A stretch of 64,000 nucleotides of DNA from Povalibacter uvarum (GCF_014202975.1 NZ_JACHHZ010000002.1:372001-436000); one strand, 5' to 3'; counted from the first letter of the stretch, positions 7,853-16,128 are shown. Notes: a model not told the origin generated them from the letters alone. Numbers and translations: made by a program.

Positions 7853-9166
7853 TCAGCTTCCTTCCGGCTTCTTCCTGCCGCCGCGCTCATCCACTTCACC
7901 GCGATCGAATCGGCGGCCGAGCCACAAACCCAGCATTGCCCATACAGCCGCGACGCCTGCTCCCAGCATGGCGAGTGCCGCGGGGCCCCAGCCGATTCCC
8001 TCGAGCAATTTGTTGAGCTGAGCCGAGATGGCGTCGGCGCCGCGGTAGACAGGCACGTCGACCGTGTTCTTGGCCTTGTACTTCGTTTCCTTGTCGAGCG
8101 GGCTCCACAGCATCTCGCGGCCCGGTCGCACGAATGCGTATTCCATCGCACGACGCCCGATAACCACGACAGCCAGCACGGCGAGCGTGCCGGTCGCCGC
8201 CAGCGCAATGAACCCGCCGACCATGATCAACGGAATTGCGGTCACGAGCGCAACGACGCCGAAGCGCTTCGCGATGCGGCCGGTCAGGAAGATCTGCGAC
8301 AGCACGGTCAGCGTCTGCACGATCCAGTCGAAGCGGGCGAAGATACGGGTGCGATCGGTGATCTCCGGGTAGTTGACTTCGACCAGCCGCAGCTGCTCGA
8401 AGTACAGCAACGTGTTCACTGCCGAAATGAACACGACGAAAAGTGCGATGCCCAGGATGTACGGCGATCGAAGGATCAGCGTGATGCCAGCGAAGATGTT
8501 GCCGCCTAGCGGCCGATCCTCAGTCACGGCCTTCGAACGGTCACGCCAGATTCCCAGCAGCACCCGCTGGCAGAGAATCGCAATCACGAAGGACGCCGCA
8601 CCGACGAACAGCACACCGCTGTTGCCGATGGCGCTGACGCTGACGTCCGAAATGAGCGGCCCGGTGAGTGCGCCCGCGCTGCCGCCCGCCGCGATCACAC
8701 CGAACAGCCGCTTGCTCTGCCCGCTGTCGAACAGCTCGAGCAGGAAGCTCCAGAAGATGGACAGCAGGAACAGGTTCACCACGCTGATGAACACATAGAA
8801 GAACTTGCCGGCGGCGGGATCGATCTGTTCGCCCCGCAACGCGAGGCCCGTCAGGACCAGCACCAGGGCGACGAACCCGTACATCGCGGGAAGGAAAATA
8901 CTGCGGCGGACCCGCGCAACGATGAAGCCGAACGTCGGGATGATCGCGATCGACGCGATCGACGTGATGATCCAGAGGTCGGCCGTCTGGTCGCGGCCAA
9001 TGATGGTGGCGATGGTCTCGCGGACGGGCCTGACGGAGAAGTAGCCCGCCCACATGAAGAAGAACAGGCCGAACGCGGCGACGACCGCCGACACTTCACG
9101 TGGCTCGATCGGAGCCAGTTTGCTGAGCAGCCGGCCGAGCGGGGACGTTGTTGTCGTAGCAGTCAT
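7853..9166 (-). CDS. NTP/NDP exchange transporter (ATP/ADP translocase-like)
   Basis: A 437-residue integral membrane protein with about 12 hydrophobic segments. The pattern near the N-terminus (FFMWAGYFSVRPVRETIA) and the late segment SPLDKETKYKAKNTVDVPVY with RGADAISAQL are characteristic of the TlcA/NTT nucleotide-transporter superfamily in its free-living-bacterial branch. In obligate intracellular bacteria these carriers swap host ATP for ADP; what the free-living homologues carry is not settled. The gene converges on the receiver-TonB gene with a 3-nt gap. The start is ATG at 9166. It looks like a single-gene unit. Substrate assignment is by family only. Confidence 0.8.
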   Translation of the reverse strand: MTATTTTSPLGRLLSKLAPIEPREVSAVVAAFGLFFFMWAGYFSVRPVRETIATIIGRDQTADLWIITSIASIAIIPTFGFIVARVRRSIFLPAMYGFVALVLVLTGLALRGEQIDPAAGKFFYVFISVVNLFLLSIFWSFLLELFDSGQSKRLFGVIAAGGSAGALTGPLISDVSVSAIGNSGVLFVGAASFVIAILCQRVLLGIWRDRSKAVTEDRPLGGNIFAGITLILRSPYILGIALFVVFISAVNTLLYFEQLRLVEVNYPEITDRTRIFARFDWIVQTLTVLSQIFLTGRIAKRFGVVALVTAIPLIMVGGFIALAATGTLAVLAVVVIGRRAMEYAFVRPGREMLWSPLDKETKYKAKNTVDVPVYRGADAISAQLNKLLEGIGWGPAALAMLGAGVAAVWAMLGLWLGRRFDRGEVDERGGRKKPEGS

Positions 9167-9308
9167 CGATAACGATCCTCGGGCGGCTGGAAGCGGGCCT
9201 GAGGATTCTAAACGCAGCCGTGAGAGCGCCGCAGACAGATGCGGTCAAAAGTTGAAAGGCGGGGACGGGACGAGGGACCGGTTTGTAACCGCCGGGGCGA
9301 AGATCCCT

Positions 9309-9350
9309 CCGTTGCGAGGACCTCCGTGTGCTCCGTGAACTCCGTGTGAA
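9309..9350. repeat. Degenerate CTCCGTG word repeat
   Basis: The word CTCCGTG recurs three times with short spacers (CCTCCGTGTG, CTCCGTGAA, CTCCGTGTG) after a CTCCGTTG start. It looks like one arm of the word-repeat elements found elsewhere in this window. I see no matching complementary arm nearby. Confidence 0.5.
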
Positions 9351-9367
9351 ATCCGGTCCCGGGTTTC

Positions 9368-9395
9368 AGCGCGCCCGCCTGGCGACGGGCGCGCT
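9368..9395 (-). terminator. GC-rich hairpin after the Ig-repeat lipoprotein gene
   Basis: A perfect stem of about 10 bp (AGCGCGCCCG against CGGGCGCGCT) with an 8-nt loop lies directly downstream of the stop at 9401 on the minus strand. No U-run follows, so it could be a weak terminator or an mRNA 3'-end stabiliser. Confidence 0.5.
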
Positions 9396-9400
9396 GCCGG

Positions 9401-11242
9401 TTACGGAATGGTCTTGCTCGCGACGTTCGACAGCGAGCTTTCGGATCCGGTATCGCTGTAGGCCTTCACTGCGAAGTACCAGGTGCCCGGTGCCAGCTGC
9501 TCGACCACATACGAGGTCAGGCTCGGATTCGCCAGCTGGACGGTCTGGTTGAGCGCGGAGGAGCTGGTGCCGTAGACGATGCGGTAGCCCGCGAGATTCG
9601 TCAGCGAGCTGCCGTCCGTGTTCTGGGTCGGCGCCGCCCACGACAGCGTCGCGCTGCCAAGCGCGACCGAGTTGGCCGCGATCGAGAACGCCGGGAGCGA
9701 AACGCTGTTGGTGCCGTCGCTCACGCTGATCACGATGCCCGTGGTGGTGCCGGAAGCCGAAGGCGTGCCGCTCAGACGGCCTGTCGTCGTGCTGAACGTG
9801 GCCCACGACGGCTTGTTCTGGATGCTGAAGGCGAGCGTCGCACCTTCCGGATCGCTGGCCGTCGGCTGGAAGCTGTAGCTGCTGTTCACGTTCACGGACG
9901 TCGCGGGTGTGCCAGAGATCGTCGGCGGGTTGTTGACCGGCGTGCTGCCGCCGCTGACCGTGATGCTGAAGGCCGCCAGCGAAGCCGTGGCCGTGCCATC
10001 GCTCACGCTGATGATGATGTTGCTGGCGGTGCCGGCTGCCGTCGGCGTGCCGTTCAGACGGCCCGTCGAGCTGCTGAACGTTGCCCAGGTCGGCTTGTTC
10101 TGGATCGTGAAGCCGAGCGACTGGCCGTCCGCGTCATTCGCGGTCGGCTGGAACGAGTAAGCGGTGCCCACCGTGGCCGTCGTGCCAGGCGTGCCGCTGA
10201 TGGTCGGCGCGCGGTTCGGTGCCGCCTGCACGGTGATGGTGAACGCGGGCAGAGAGGCTGTGCTGCCGCCGTCGCTCACGCTGATGCCGATGTTCGCGTA
10301 CGAACCCACCTGCGCCGCAGTCGGCGTGCCGGTCAGGCGACCCGTCGAGCTGCTGAACGTTGCCCACGTCGGCTTGTTCTGAATGCTCCACGTGAGCGTG
10401 TTGCCTTCGGCGTCCGTGGCGGTCGGCTGGAACGAATACGCCTGTCCCGCCTGCACGGAAGTCATCGGCGTGCCGCTGACGACGGGCGCGGTGTTGTTAG
10501 GCCCGCGAACGCTGATCGTGAATGCCGGAAGCGATGTAGTCGCCGTGCCATCGCTGACACTGATGACGATGTTGGCGTAGTTGCCGACGCGCTGCGTACC
10601 CGGCGTGCCGGTCAGAGTGCCCGAGGCGGTGCTGAAGCTCGCCCACGACGGACGGTTCGAAATCGAGAAGGTCAGCTGGTTGCCGTCGGCGTCGGCGGCC
10701 GTCGGCTGGAAGCTGTACGCAGTACCTGCAGTGACCGAAGCCGCCGGTGTGCCGCCGATGGTGGGCGGCGTGTTCGAGGCAGGCGGCGGCTGGCTGCGGC
10801 CGCGAATGCGGATCTTGAAGGGACCGATGGCGCGTTCGTCGCGGCCGTCAGTCACGGTGATCGTGATGTCCGAGCTCTCGCCGACATCGCCATCGGCCGG
10901 CACGCCGGTGAGCGCACCGGTCTCGACGTTGAACGTCGCCCACGAGGGCTTGTTGGTGATCTCGAACTCGAGGAAATCGTTGTCGGCGTCCTTCGCCGAG
11001 GGAACGAACGAATAGTCCTGGCCCGCTTCGATGTTCGTTTCCGGAACACCGCTGATCTCGGGCGGCTGATTCGGCGTCGGCGGCGGAGTGGCGGGCGGCG
11101 GCGTCTGCTCGACGGGCTCAGGAGTTGCTTCGTCGCCTTCGCCACCGCATGCGGCAAGAGCCGCTGCCATGGATACGACGAGCCACGCTTTCGCGAGATT
11201 CCTGATAATCGCCTTGCTCCCCAAACCCGCTATTGGATCCAT
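9401..11242 (-). CDS. Surface lipoprotein with five Ig-like repeats and a C-terminal fibronectin-III-like domain
   Basis: A 613-residue exported protein. The N-terminus has a basic start, a hydrophobic stretch and a lipobox ending in Cys32 (MAAALAAC), so it is a predicted lipoprotein. A Pro/Thr-rich linker (~38-58) leads to five ~90-residue repeats of the putative-Ig (He_PIG) type. Each has an xxPxIxGxP start, a YSFxPTAxDADG calcium-site-like core and a KPxWAxFxxxTGxLxGTP end. The last ~85 residues (GSATLSWAAP onward, ending NVASKTIP) are fibronectin-III-like. Such proteins usually act in adhesion or biofilm. The ATG at 11242 lies only about 20 nt after the end of a c-di-GMP-I riboswitch, and a second riboswitch lies further upstream. 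A related gene at 11805-13271 has the same end domain. Confidence 0.88.
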   Translation of the reverse strand: MDPIAGLGSKAIIRNLAKAWLVVSMAAALAACGGEGDEATPEPVEQTPPPATPPPTPNQPPEISGVPETNIEAGQDYSFVPSAKDADNDFLEFEITNKPSWATFNVETGALTGVPADGDVGESSDITITVTDGRDERAIGPFKIRIRGRSQPPPASNTPPTIGGTPAASVTAGTAYSFQPTAADADGNQLTFSISNRPSWASFSTASGTLTGTPGTQRVGNYANIVISVSDGTATTSLPAFTISVRGPNNTAPVVSGTPMTSVQAGQAYSFQPTATDAEGNTLTWSIQNKPTWATFSSSTGRLTGTPTAAQVGSYANIGISVSDGGSTASLPAFTITVQAAPNRAPTISGTPGTTATVGTAYSFQPTANDADGQSLGFTIQNKPTWATFSSSTGRLNGTPTAAGTASNIIISVSDGTATASLAAFSITVSGGSTPVNNPPTISGTPATSVNVNSSYSFQPTASDPEGATLAFSIQNKPSWATFSTTTGRLSGTPSASGTTTGIVISVSDGTNSVSLPAFSIAANSVALGSATLSWAAPTQNTDGSSLTNLAGYRIVYGTSSSALNQTVQLANPSLTSYVVEQLAPGTWYFAVKAYSDTGSESSLSNVASKTIP

Positions 11243-11262
11243 GCCTGCACCCTGTTCTTGCT

Positions 11263-11340
11263 GGTAACCCCGCTATCCCGTGCAGCGCACGTTCGGACCG
11301 GAGGCTTTGCGTCCCCGCCTTTCGACGGGTTTGCCCTTAA
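11263..11340 (-). promoter_or_regulatory. c-di-GMP-I (GEMM) riboswitch A, proximal of a tandem pair
   Basis: Read on the minus strand the element contains GGGCAAACC, a P2 stem capped by a GAAA tetraloop, the near-invariant GACGCAAAGCCTCCGG core, a P3 stem, and GATAGCGGGGTTACC at the 3' side. These are the hallmarks of the GEMM-I aptamer, including the GNRA loop that docks in P3. A short P1 can form between UUGUU before the core and AGCAA after it. The 3' edge is ~20 nt from the ATG at 11242, with AGGGTGC between, so ligand binding probably controls access to the ribosome binding site. Confidence 0.93.
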
Positions 11341-11526
11341 CAACTCGAATCGACATGGAGACGGCAACGATGTCGCTCCAGTCGCGCCGCTCGTCGTGCC
11401 TGCGGGAAACGGCAAATGCCGAAATCGCAGGCGCCGCGTAACGGCGTCTTCAGAAGGACCTTCGGGTGGGAGCGCTTGACGGATTAAGTCGAGCGGGATG
11501 ACGAAAGAGGTCCAGACGGTCCTCTA

Positions 11527-11606
11527 CCGGCAACCCCGCTATCCTGCACCGTGTGCTCGTGGACCGGAGGCTTTGCGTCCCCGCCTTGCAGCGGGTTTGC
11601 CCTTGT
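11527..11606 (-). promoter_or_regulatory. c-di-GMP-I (GEMM) riboswitch B, distal of a tandem pair
   Basis: On the minus strand it has AGGGCAAACC, a P2 stem closed by a GCAA tetraloop, the same GACGCAAAGCCTCCGG core and GGATAGCGGGGTTGCC at the 3' side. It lies ~190 nt upstream of riboswitch A in the same orientation and downstream of the stop of the 11805-13271 gene. It could thus act on a transcript of its own or on read-through from the upstream gene. The ~190 nt between the two aptamers has small hairpins (such as CGGCATTTGCCG) but no obvious U-tailed terminator. Confidence 0.92.
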
Positions 11607-11804
11607 GAAGCGTGGTCGAGTAAACCTCACCGGAAATGCCTTTGCAATTGTCGTTGGCGGCCGACAGCTCAAGTCATTTCTAGCTTCACATAACAACGTC
11701 AAAGAACATAACGCGCGGAAGACAAGCACAACGTCCGCCACATGCGTACCGCACGTGAATTTCCTTTGCGAACGTTGTGCTCATAACGAGTCATCCGCGC
11801 GAAA

Positions 11805-13271
11805 TCACTGCACCGTCTTGCTTGCGACGTTCGAGTTCGTGCTCTCCGCACCTGCACTCGTGTACGCGCGCACCGCGAAGTAGTACGTCGCCGGCGACAA
11901 ACCTTCGATCATGTACGTCGAGAGGCTCGGGTTCGTGACGTTCACCACTTGCGTGAGTGCGGTTGCCGAAGTTCCGTAGTAGATGCGGTAACCGGCAAGA
12001 TTCGTGAGCGAGGAACCGTCGGTGTTCTGCGAAGGCGCAACCCACGAAACCGTGGCGCTGCCGAGCGAAACCTGGTTCACCGCGATCGCGAATGCGGACA
12101 GCGAAGCGCTGGTCTTGCCGTCGCTGACGCTGATGACGATGCCGGAGAACGTGCCTGCGTCAGCAGCCGCCGGCGTACCGGAAAGCTGGCCGGTCGAGGT
12201 GCTGAAGGACGCCCACGACGGCTTGTTCGCAATCGAGAACGTCAGCGTGTCGCCATCGGCATCGGATGCGGTCGGACGGAAGCTGTATGCGCTGTTCGCG
12301 TTGACCGACGTGGACGGCGAGCCGGTGATCGTCGGGGCGCGATTCGCAGCGCCGTTGACCGTGATCGCGAACGCCGGCAGCGAAGTGCTCGTCTTGCCGT
12401 CGCTCACAGTGATGACGATGCCCGAGTGCGTCGCTGCTGCCGTCGGTGTGCCGCTCAGACGACCCGTGGTCGTGCTGAAGCTCGCCCACGTCGGCTTGTT
12501 GGCGATGCTGAAACCCAGCGTATCGCCGTCGGCGTCGCTGGCCGTCGGCTGGAAGCTGTACGCGGTGTTCACGCTGACAGCCGTGGTCGGTGAGCCGCTG
12601 ATGGTCGGCGCGCGATTCGCAGTGCTGCCGACAGTGATGCTGAAGGCGGGCAACGAAGTGGTTGCCTTGCCGTCGCTCACGCGGATGACGATGCCCGAGA
12701 AGGTGCCGGACGCGCCCGGCGTGCCGCGAAGACGGCCCGTCGACGCGTTGAACGAAGCCCACGACGGCTTGTTCGAGATGGAGAACGTGAGCGTGTCGCC
12801 ATCGGCGTCGCTCGCGGTGGGAGTGAACTGGTAGACGTTACGCAGCGCGACACTCGCCGGCGGCGTGCCGGAGATCGTCGGTGCGCGGTTCGCGGCAGTC
12901 GCGGGAACCACTTCGATCACGAAGCTCGGGCCGAGGATGCGATCGCTGTAATAGCCGGTCGCATTGATTAGGACGTTGCCCCAATAACCGGTGGTCGTCG
13001 GCGTGCCGTAGATGCGGCCCGTCGCGGGATCCTGGCTCATCCACGACGGGGGATTCCACATCGAGAACGTGAGCTTGATGTTCGACGGGTTGTAGACGGT
13101 CGGCGTGAACGAGAACGGCTTGCCGACTTCGGTGGGAGCCGGCGTCCCCGAAATGACGGGACGCGTCTGAGCACTGGCTGTGCCCATGCTCATCAGACCG
13201 ACCAGGCACAGAATGAAAGCGACCCACGCTCTTGCGTGCGGCAGCCTGAAAAGAGAGGCGGAAAGGACCAT
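11805..13271 (-). CDS. Secreted protein with four Ig-like repeats and a fibronectin-III-like domain
   Basis: A 488-residue exported protein. A basic N-terminus and hydrophobic core ending TASAQ give a type I signal peptide with cleavage near residue 35; there is no lipobox, unlike its neighbour at 9401. Four He_PIG-type repeats follow (RPVISGTP..., then three beginning NRAPTI(S/T)G(T/S)P), the last three with TASDADGDTL cores. The end domain (GSATVSWVAP onward) closely matches the fibronectin-like end of the neighbour, so the two genes share a recent ancestor. The ATG at 13271 has GGGAGTGA about 10 nt upstream. A single c-di-GMP-I riboswitch sits in its ~150-nt leader. The likely role is adhesion or matrix (inference). 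Confidence 0.87.
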   Translation of the reverse strand: MVLSASLFRLPHARAWVAFILCLVGLMSMGTASAQTRPVISGTPAPTEVGKPFSFTPTVYNPSNIKLTFSMWNPPSWMSQDPATGRIYGTPTTTGYWGNVLINATGYYSDRILGPSFVIEVVPATAANRAPTISGTPPASVALRNVYQFTPTASDADGDTLTFSISNKPSWASFNASTGRLRGTPGASGTFSGIVIRVSDGKATTSLPAFSITVGSTANRAPTISGSPTTAVSVNTAYSFQPTASDADGDTLGFSIANKPTWASFSTTTGRLSGTPTAAATHSGIVITVSDGKTSTSLPAFAITVNGAANRAPTITGSPSTSVNANSAYSFRPTASDADGDTLTFSIANKPSWASFSTSTGQLSGTPAAADAGTFSGIVISVSDGKTSASLSAFAIAVNQVSLGSATVSWVAPSQNTDGSSLTNLAGYRIYYGTSATALTQVVNVTNPSLSTYMIEGLSPATYYFAVRAYTSAGAESTNSNVASKTVQ

Positions 13272-13422
13272 GTGATACTCACTCCCGGATGCGACAAGAA
13301 CTTGTCTTCACAAGGGAGCGAGCCGCACAGCTCGAGCCGCGGATAACCCGCGGTAAGCCGCACGCTATCTCACGACGAGACCGACACCATTCGCGCGTTG
13401 CTCGCGATGAAGAAGGTCTGCG

Positions 13423-13504
13423 CCGGCAACCCCGCTATCCGTTGCTCGCTGGAGCAATGGGACCGGAGGCTTTGCGTCGCCGTCTCTCGACGGTTATGCC
13501 CTTG
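13423..13504 (-). promoter_or_regulatory. c-di-GMP-I (GEMM) riboswitch C
   Basis: On the minus strand the element reads AAGGGCATAACC, a CCGTC-GAGA-GACGG hairpin (GNRA loop), GACGCAAAGCCTCCGG, a P3 stem, and GGATAGCGGGGTTGCC. The core matches riboswitches A and B. The usual CAAA after GGG is CAUA here, a small departure from the other two copies. About 150 nt separate it from the start at 13271; that span has hairpins such as CCGCGGGTTATCCGCGG that could serve as the expression platform. Confidence 0.9.
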
Positions 13505-13547
13505 TTCGACTGACGCAGTGTGCCCGGAGGCTCAATGCCGACCTATC

Positions 13548-13773
13548 GGGCTCCCCCCCATCGCTCGCGAGATGGGAGAGGGACCGGACATGAGGCGGAG
13601 GAGGACGGAGGAGGAGGTGGAAGGCAGCGGCGCGGAAGGGAGACAGGGGAAAGAGATGAGCGGAGGGCGATGAGCTACGAGCTATGAGCCCGGAAGGGAC
13701 CGTGAGCCGGAGGGGATCGCAACTCCGGCTCCGGGTTTCTGGCTTGCAGCTCGCCGCTCGTCGCTCGCGGCTA
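13548..13773. repeat. Paired-arm word repeat, GAGC type, plus flanking hairpin
   Basis: The left arm (13653-13690) is a run of degenerate GAGC-containing words (GATGAGC, TACGAGC, TATGAGC). The right arm (13739-13772) is the complementary type (GCAGCTCG, CCGCTCG, TCGCTCG). Between them is a shorter hairpin built on CCGGAGGGG. The right arm ends on the stop codon of the HD-GYP gene. A separate small hairpin (CCCATC against GATGGG) lies near 13550-13572. The rest of the gap between 13505 and 13652 holds no gene that I can support. Confidence 0.6.
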
Positions 13774-16128
13774 TTCCGGAAACTTGAACCCGTGCTGCCG
13801 CACGAGCCTCGTGCACGCGGTCGCCAGGTGCAGGTCGTACGCGACTCCCGCTCCGCGATTGATCTCGTCGATCGCTGCATCGATGCCGAGTGCCGGGCGA
13901 TACGGTCGCGGTGAGGACATGGCTTCGACCACATCGGCGATCGCCAGGATGCGGGCTTCGATGAGGATCTCTTCGCCCTTCATGCCGCGCGGATAGCCGC
14001 TGCCATCGAAGCGTTCGTGGTGTTCGAAGATGATTTCGGCGACCGGCGCGCCGAAGTCGATGTTCGCGAGCAGCTTGGTGCCTTCTTCGACGTGAGAGCG
14101 CATCAGTGCGGTTTCCGCTTCATTGAGCGGGCCCGGACGCGCAAGGATCGACGGCGGTACGGCGACATTGCCCACGTCGTGCAGCAAAGCTGCGACGCGC
14201 AGTGCGTGCTGACGTTCGCCGTCGAGACCCGCTTCGCGCCCGAGCGCGACTGCGAGCGCGGCGACGCGACGTGCGGAACCAGCGGTATAGGGATCGTGCT
14301 TCTCGCTCAGCGCGAGCAGCGCGTCGATCATGCCCTGCAGGGCCACGTCTGTACGCTGCAGTGAGCTCAGCGTCTGACCGTGAGCGCGCTTCGCGTGCAG
14401 CATTCGCCACACTCCATCGCTCAGTGCGGACAGCGCGCGCTGATCGGCTTCGCCATAGCCTGCGTCGCGATTGGCGACACCCAGGACAGCAACCGCCTCT
14501 TCGCCGTCGACCATCGGCACGGCCACATAGCGCTGCAGATCGGGCAAACCATCGGGCTGCGGCTTCCAGGTGAGATCGTTGCTCGAAGTGGCATGACGCG
14601 AACGCACGCATTCCGCGAAGACGCTCATGCGCGCCATCTGGCGCGGCTCGGCGTTCGCCATGATCGTCTGCGCCTTCGCGCGGTCACGCCACGCGACCAG
14701 CGAAATGGTCTTGTCGGCGGGATGGACGAAGAAGAGGTACGCGAGCGGGCTGTCGGTCATTTCCGCCGCGTGCTCGACCACGCGCCGCACGATAGCGGAC
14801 TCGTCGAACGACTCGGACTGGCGGAACAGGTCGATCAGGAATTCCTGCTGTTTCTGTTCCTGGCGCTGCGCGGAAGCCTCGCGCCGGCGCTGCGAAATAT
14901 CGCGGATGACGAGGACGGTGTCGCCGGCGCCGCTGTCGATGCGACCCACGGTGACCTCGACGTCCATCAGCGAACCGTCGCGACGCTTGTGAGTTGCTTC
15001 GTATCGATCGCTGGCCTTGCGCGCGGCCTTCAGATCTTCGGCGCTCTGCTGCTCGATGTTCGACGCCGGCGTCTTCACGAGCTCTTCGCGCGCGTGGCCC
15101 GACATGCGGCAATACGCCTCATTCACTTCTAGGATGCGGCCTTCGCTGTCGAGCACCCAGCAGCCGTCGGACACGGCTTCGAGAATCGTGCGGCTCGACA
15201 GGGCCTGCTCCTGGGCCCGCTCCAGCCGCTTGCGCTCTTCGGCCACGTATTGCGTGAGATCGCAGGCGCTCACGAGATCGGCATTGCGGCCGTCGAATTC
15301 GATCGGGCGGCTCGCAAGCATCACCTGCAACGTCGATCCGTTCTTGCGCCGATGCGTGACAGTACCGCCGGAGTCAGCGGATGCAGGACTTGCTTCGAGC
15401 AACGCCGCGCCCTTTAACGCGAGAAACTCGGCTCGCGTATAGCCGTAAGCCGTCAACGCAGTATCGTTGACCGCGATGAAACCGCCGGTCGCCTGGTCGG
15501 CGATCCACATCGGCAGCGGATTAGATTCGAAGATGCGGCGGAAACGCGCCTCGCCCGAGGCGAGCCGCTGGTTGGTCGATTCGAGCTCGCCGATCTGATT
15601 GCGCAAGCGCGCCTGGACCTGTTGCGCGCGTTCGGTCGCAAGCGCGAGTGCCTGCTGTGCCCGCTCTGCAGCCTCGGAGCGCTGCACGGAGTTCTCGTCG
15701 AGCGCCTGGAGCTTCACGGTTGCGTTGTTGGCCTTGGCGGGCGCTGCGGCAGGTGCCGGGGCAGCGGCGACCAACTCATCGAGCACCTTCACGAGTGCCT
15801 CGGGCTGCTCAGTGCGGGAAAGGAAGCGTTCGGCACCGAGCTCGAGCGCAAAGCGCTCGTACTTCGGGTCGTCGTGACGGCGCGTGTAGAAGACGAATGG
15901 GATCGACTGCAGACGTTCGTCCTGTTTCCACTTGCGGCACAGAGCGAAGCCGTCCATCCGGGGCAGCACGATGTCGGAAACGACGGCATGCGGCGGCTCG
16001 CGACGAGCGGCATCGAGCGCTTCGAGACCGTTCGTGGCCTTCACGACCCGATGGCCGCGGGGAACCAGCAGCTTCTCCAGCGCGACCTGCTCGGACTCGC
16101 GCTCGTATGCAACCAGAATGACACCCAT
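13771..16128 (-). CDS. Receiver-PAS-PAS-GAF-HD-GYP signalling protein (c-di-GMP phosphodiesterase family)
   Basis: 785 residues from the ATG at 16128, which has AGGAG 10 nt upstream. Order: an N-terminal receiver (VVSDIVLPRMDG holds the phospho-acceptor Asp), an Ala-rich linker and coiled coil, two PAS domains (FRRIFESNPLPMWIAD; ILEAVSDGCWVLDSEG), a GAF domain, then HD-GYP. The HD pair is at ~650-651, HHE at ~703-705, and DGSGYP ends at ~713. The usual HDxGK is HDVGN here: the conserved Lys is Asn. HD-GYP enzymes open c-di-GMP to pGpG or GMP. The gene lies ~150 nt beyond riboswitch C on the same strand, so it could set the c-di-GMP level the riboswitches read. Activity is not certain because of the Lys-to-Asn change. 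Confidence 0.9.
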   Translation of the reverse strand: MGVILVAYERESEQVALEKLLVPRGHRVVKATNGLEALDAARREPPHAVVSDIVLPRMDGFALCRKWKQDERLQSIPFVFYTRRHDDPKYERFALELGAERFLSRTEQPEALVKVLDELVAAAPAPAAAPAKANNATVKLQALDENSVQRSEAAERAQQALALATERAQQVQARLRNQIGELESTNQRLASGEARFRRIFESNPLPMWIADQATGGFIAVNDTALTAYGYTRAEFLALKGAALLEASPASADSGGTVTHRRKNGSTLQVMLASRPIEFDGRNADLVSACDLTQYVAEERKRLERAQEQALSSRTILEAVSDGCWVLDSEGRILEVNEAYCRMSGHAREELVKTPASNIEQQSAEDLKAARKASDRYEATHKRRDGSLMDVEVTVGRIDSGAGDTVLVIRDISQRRREASAQRQEQKQQEFLIDLFRQSESFDESAIVRRVVEHAAEMTDSPLAYLFFVHPADKTISLVAWRDRAKAQTIMANAEPRQMARMSVFAECVRSRHATSSNDLTWKPQPDGLPDLQRYVAVPMVDGEEAVAVLGVANRDAGYGEADQRALSALSDGVWRMLHAKRAHGQTLSSLQRTDVALQGMIDALLALSEKHDPYTAGSARRVAALAVALGREAGLDGERQHALRVAALLHDVGNVAVPPSILARPGPLNEAETALMRSHVEEGTKLLANIDFGAPVAEIIFEHHERFDGSGYPRGMKGEEILIEARILAIADVVEAMSSPRPYRPALGIDAAIDEINRGAGVAYDLHLATACTRLVRQHGFKFPE

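Noticed and set aside
13515-13545. CCCGGAGGCTCAATGCCGAC, similar to the riboswitch core
   Set aside because: Only about ten bases of the core match and no GGGGTTACC-like 3' side or P2 hairpin is in register. It may be chance or a decayed copy.
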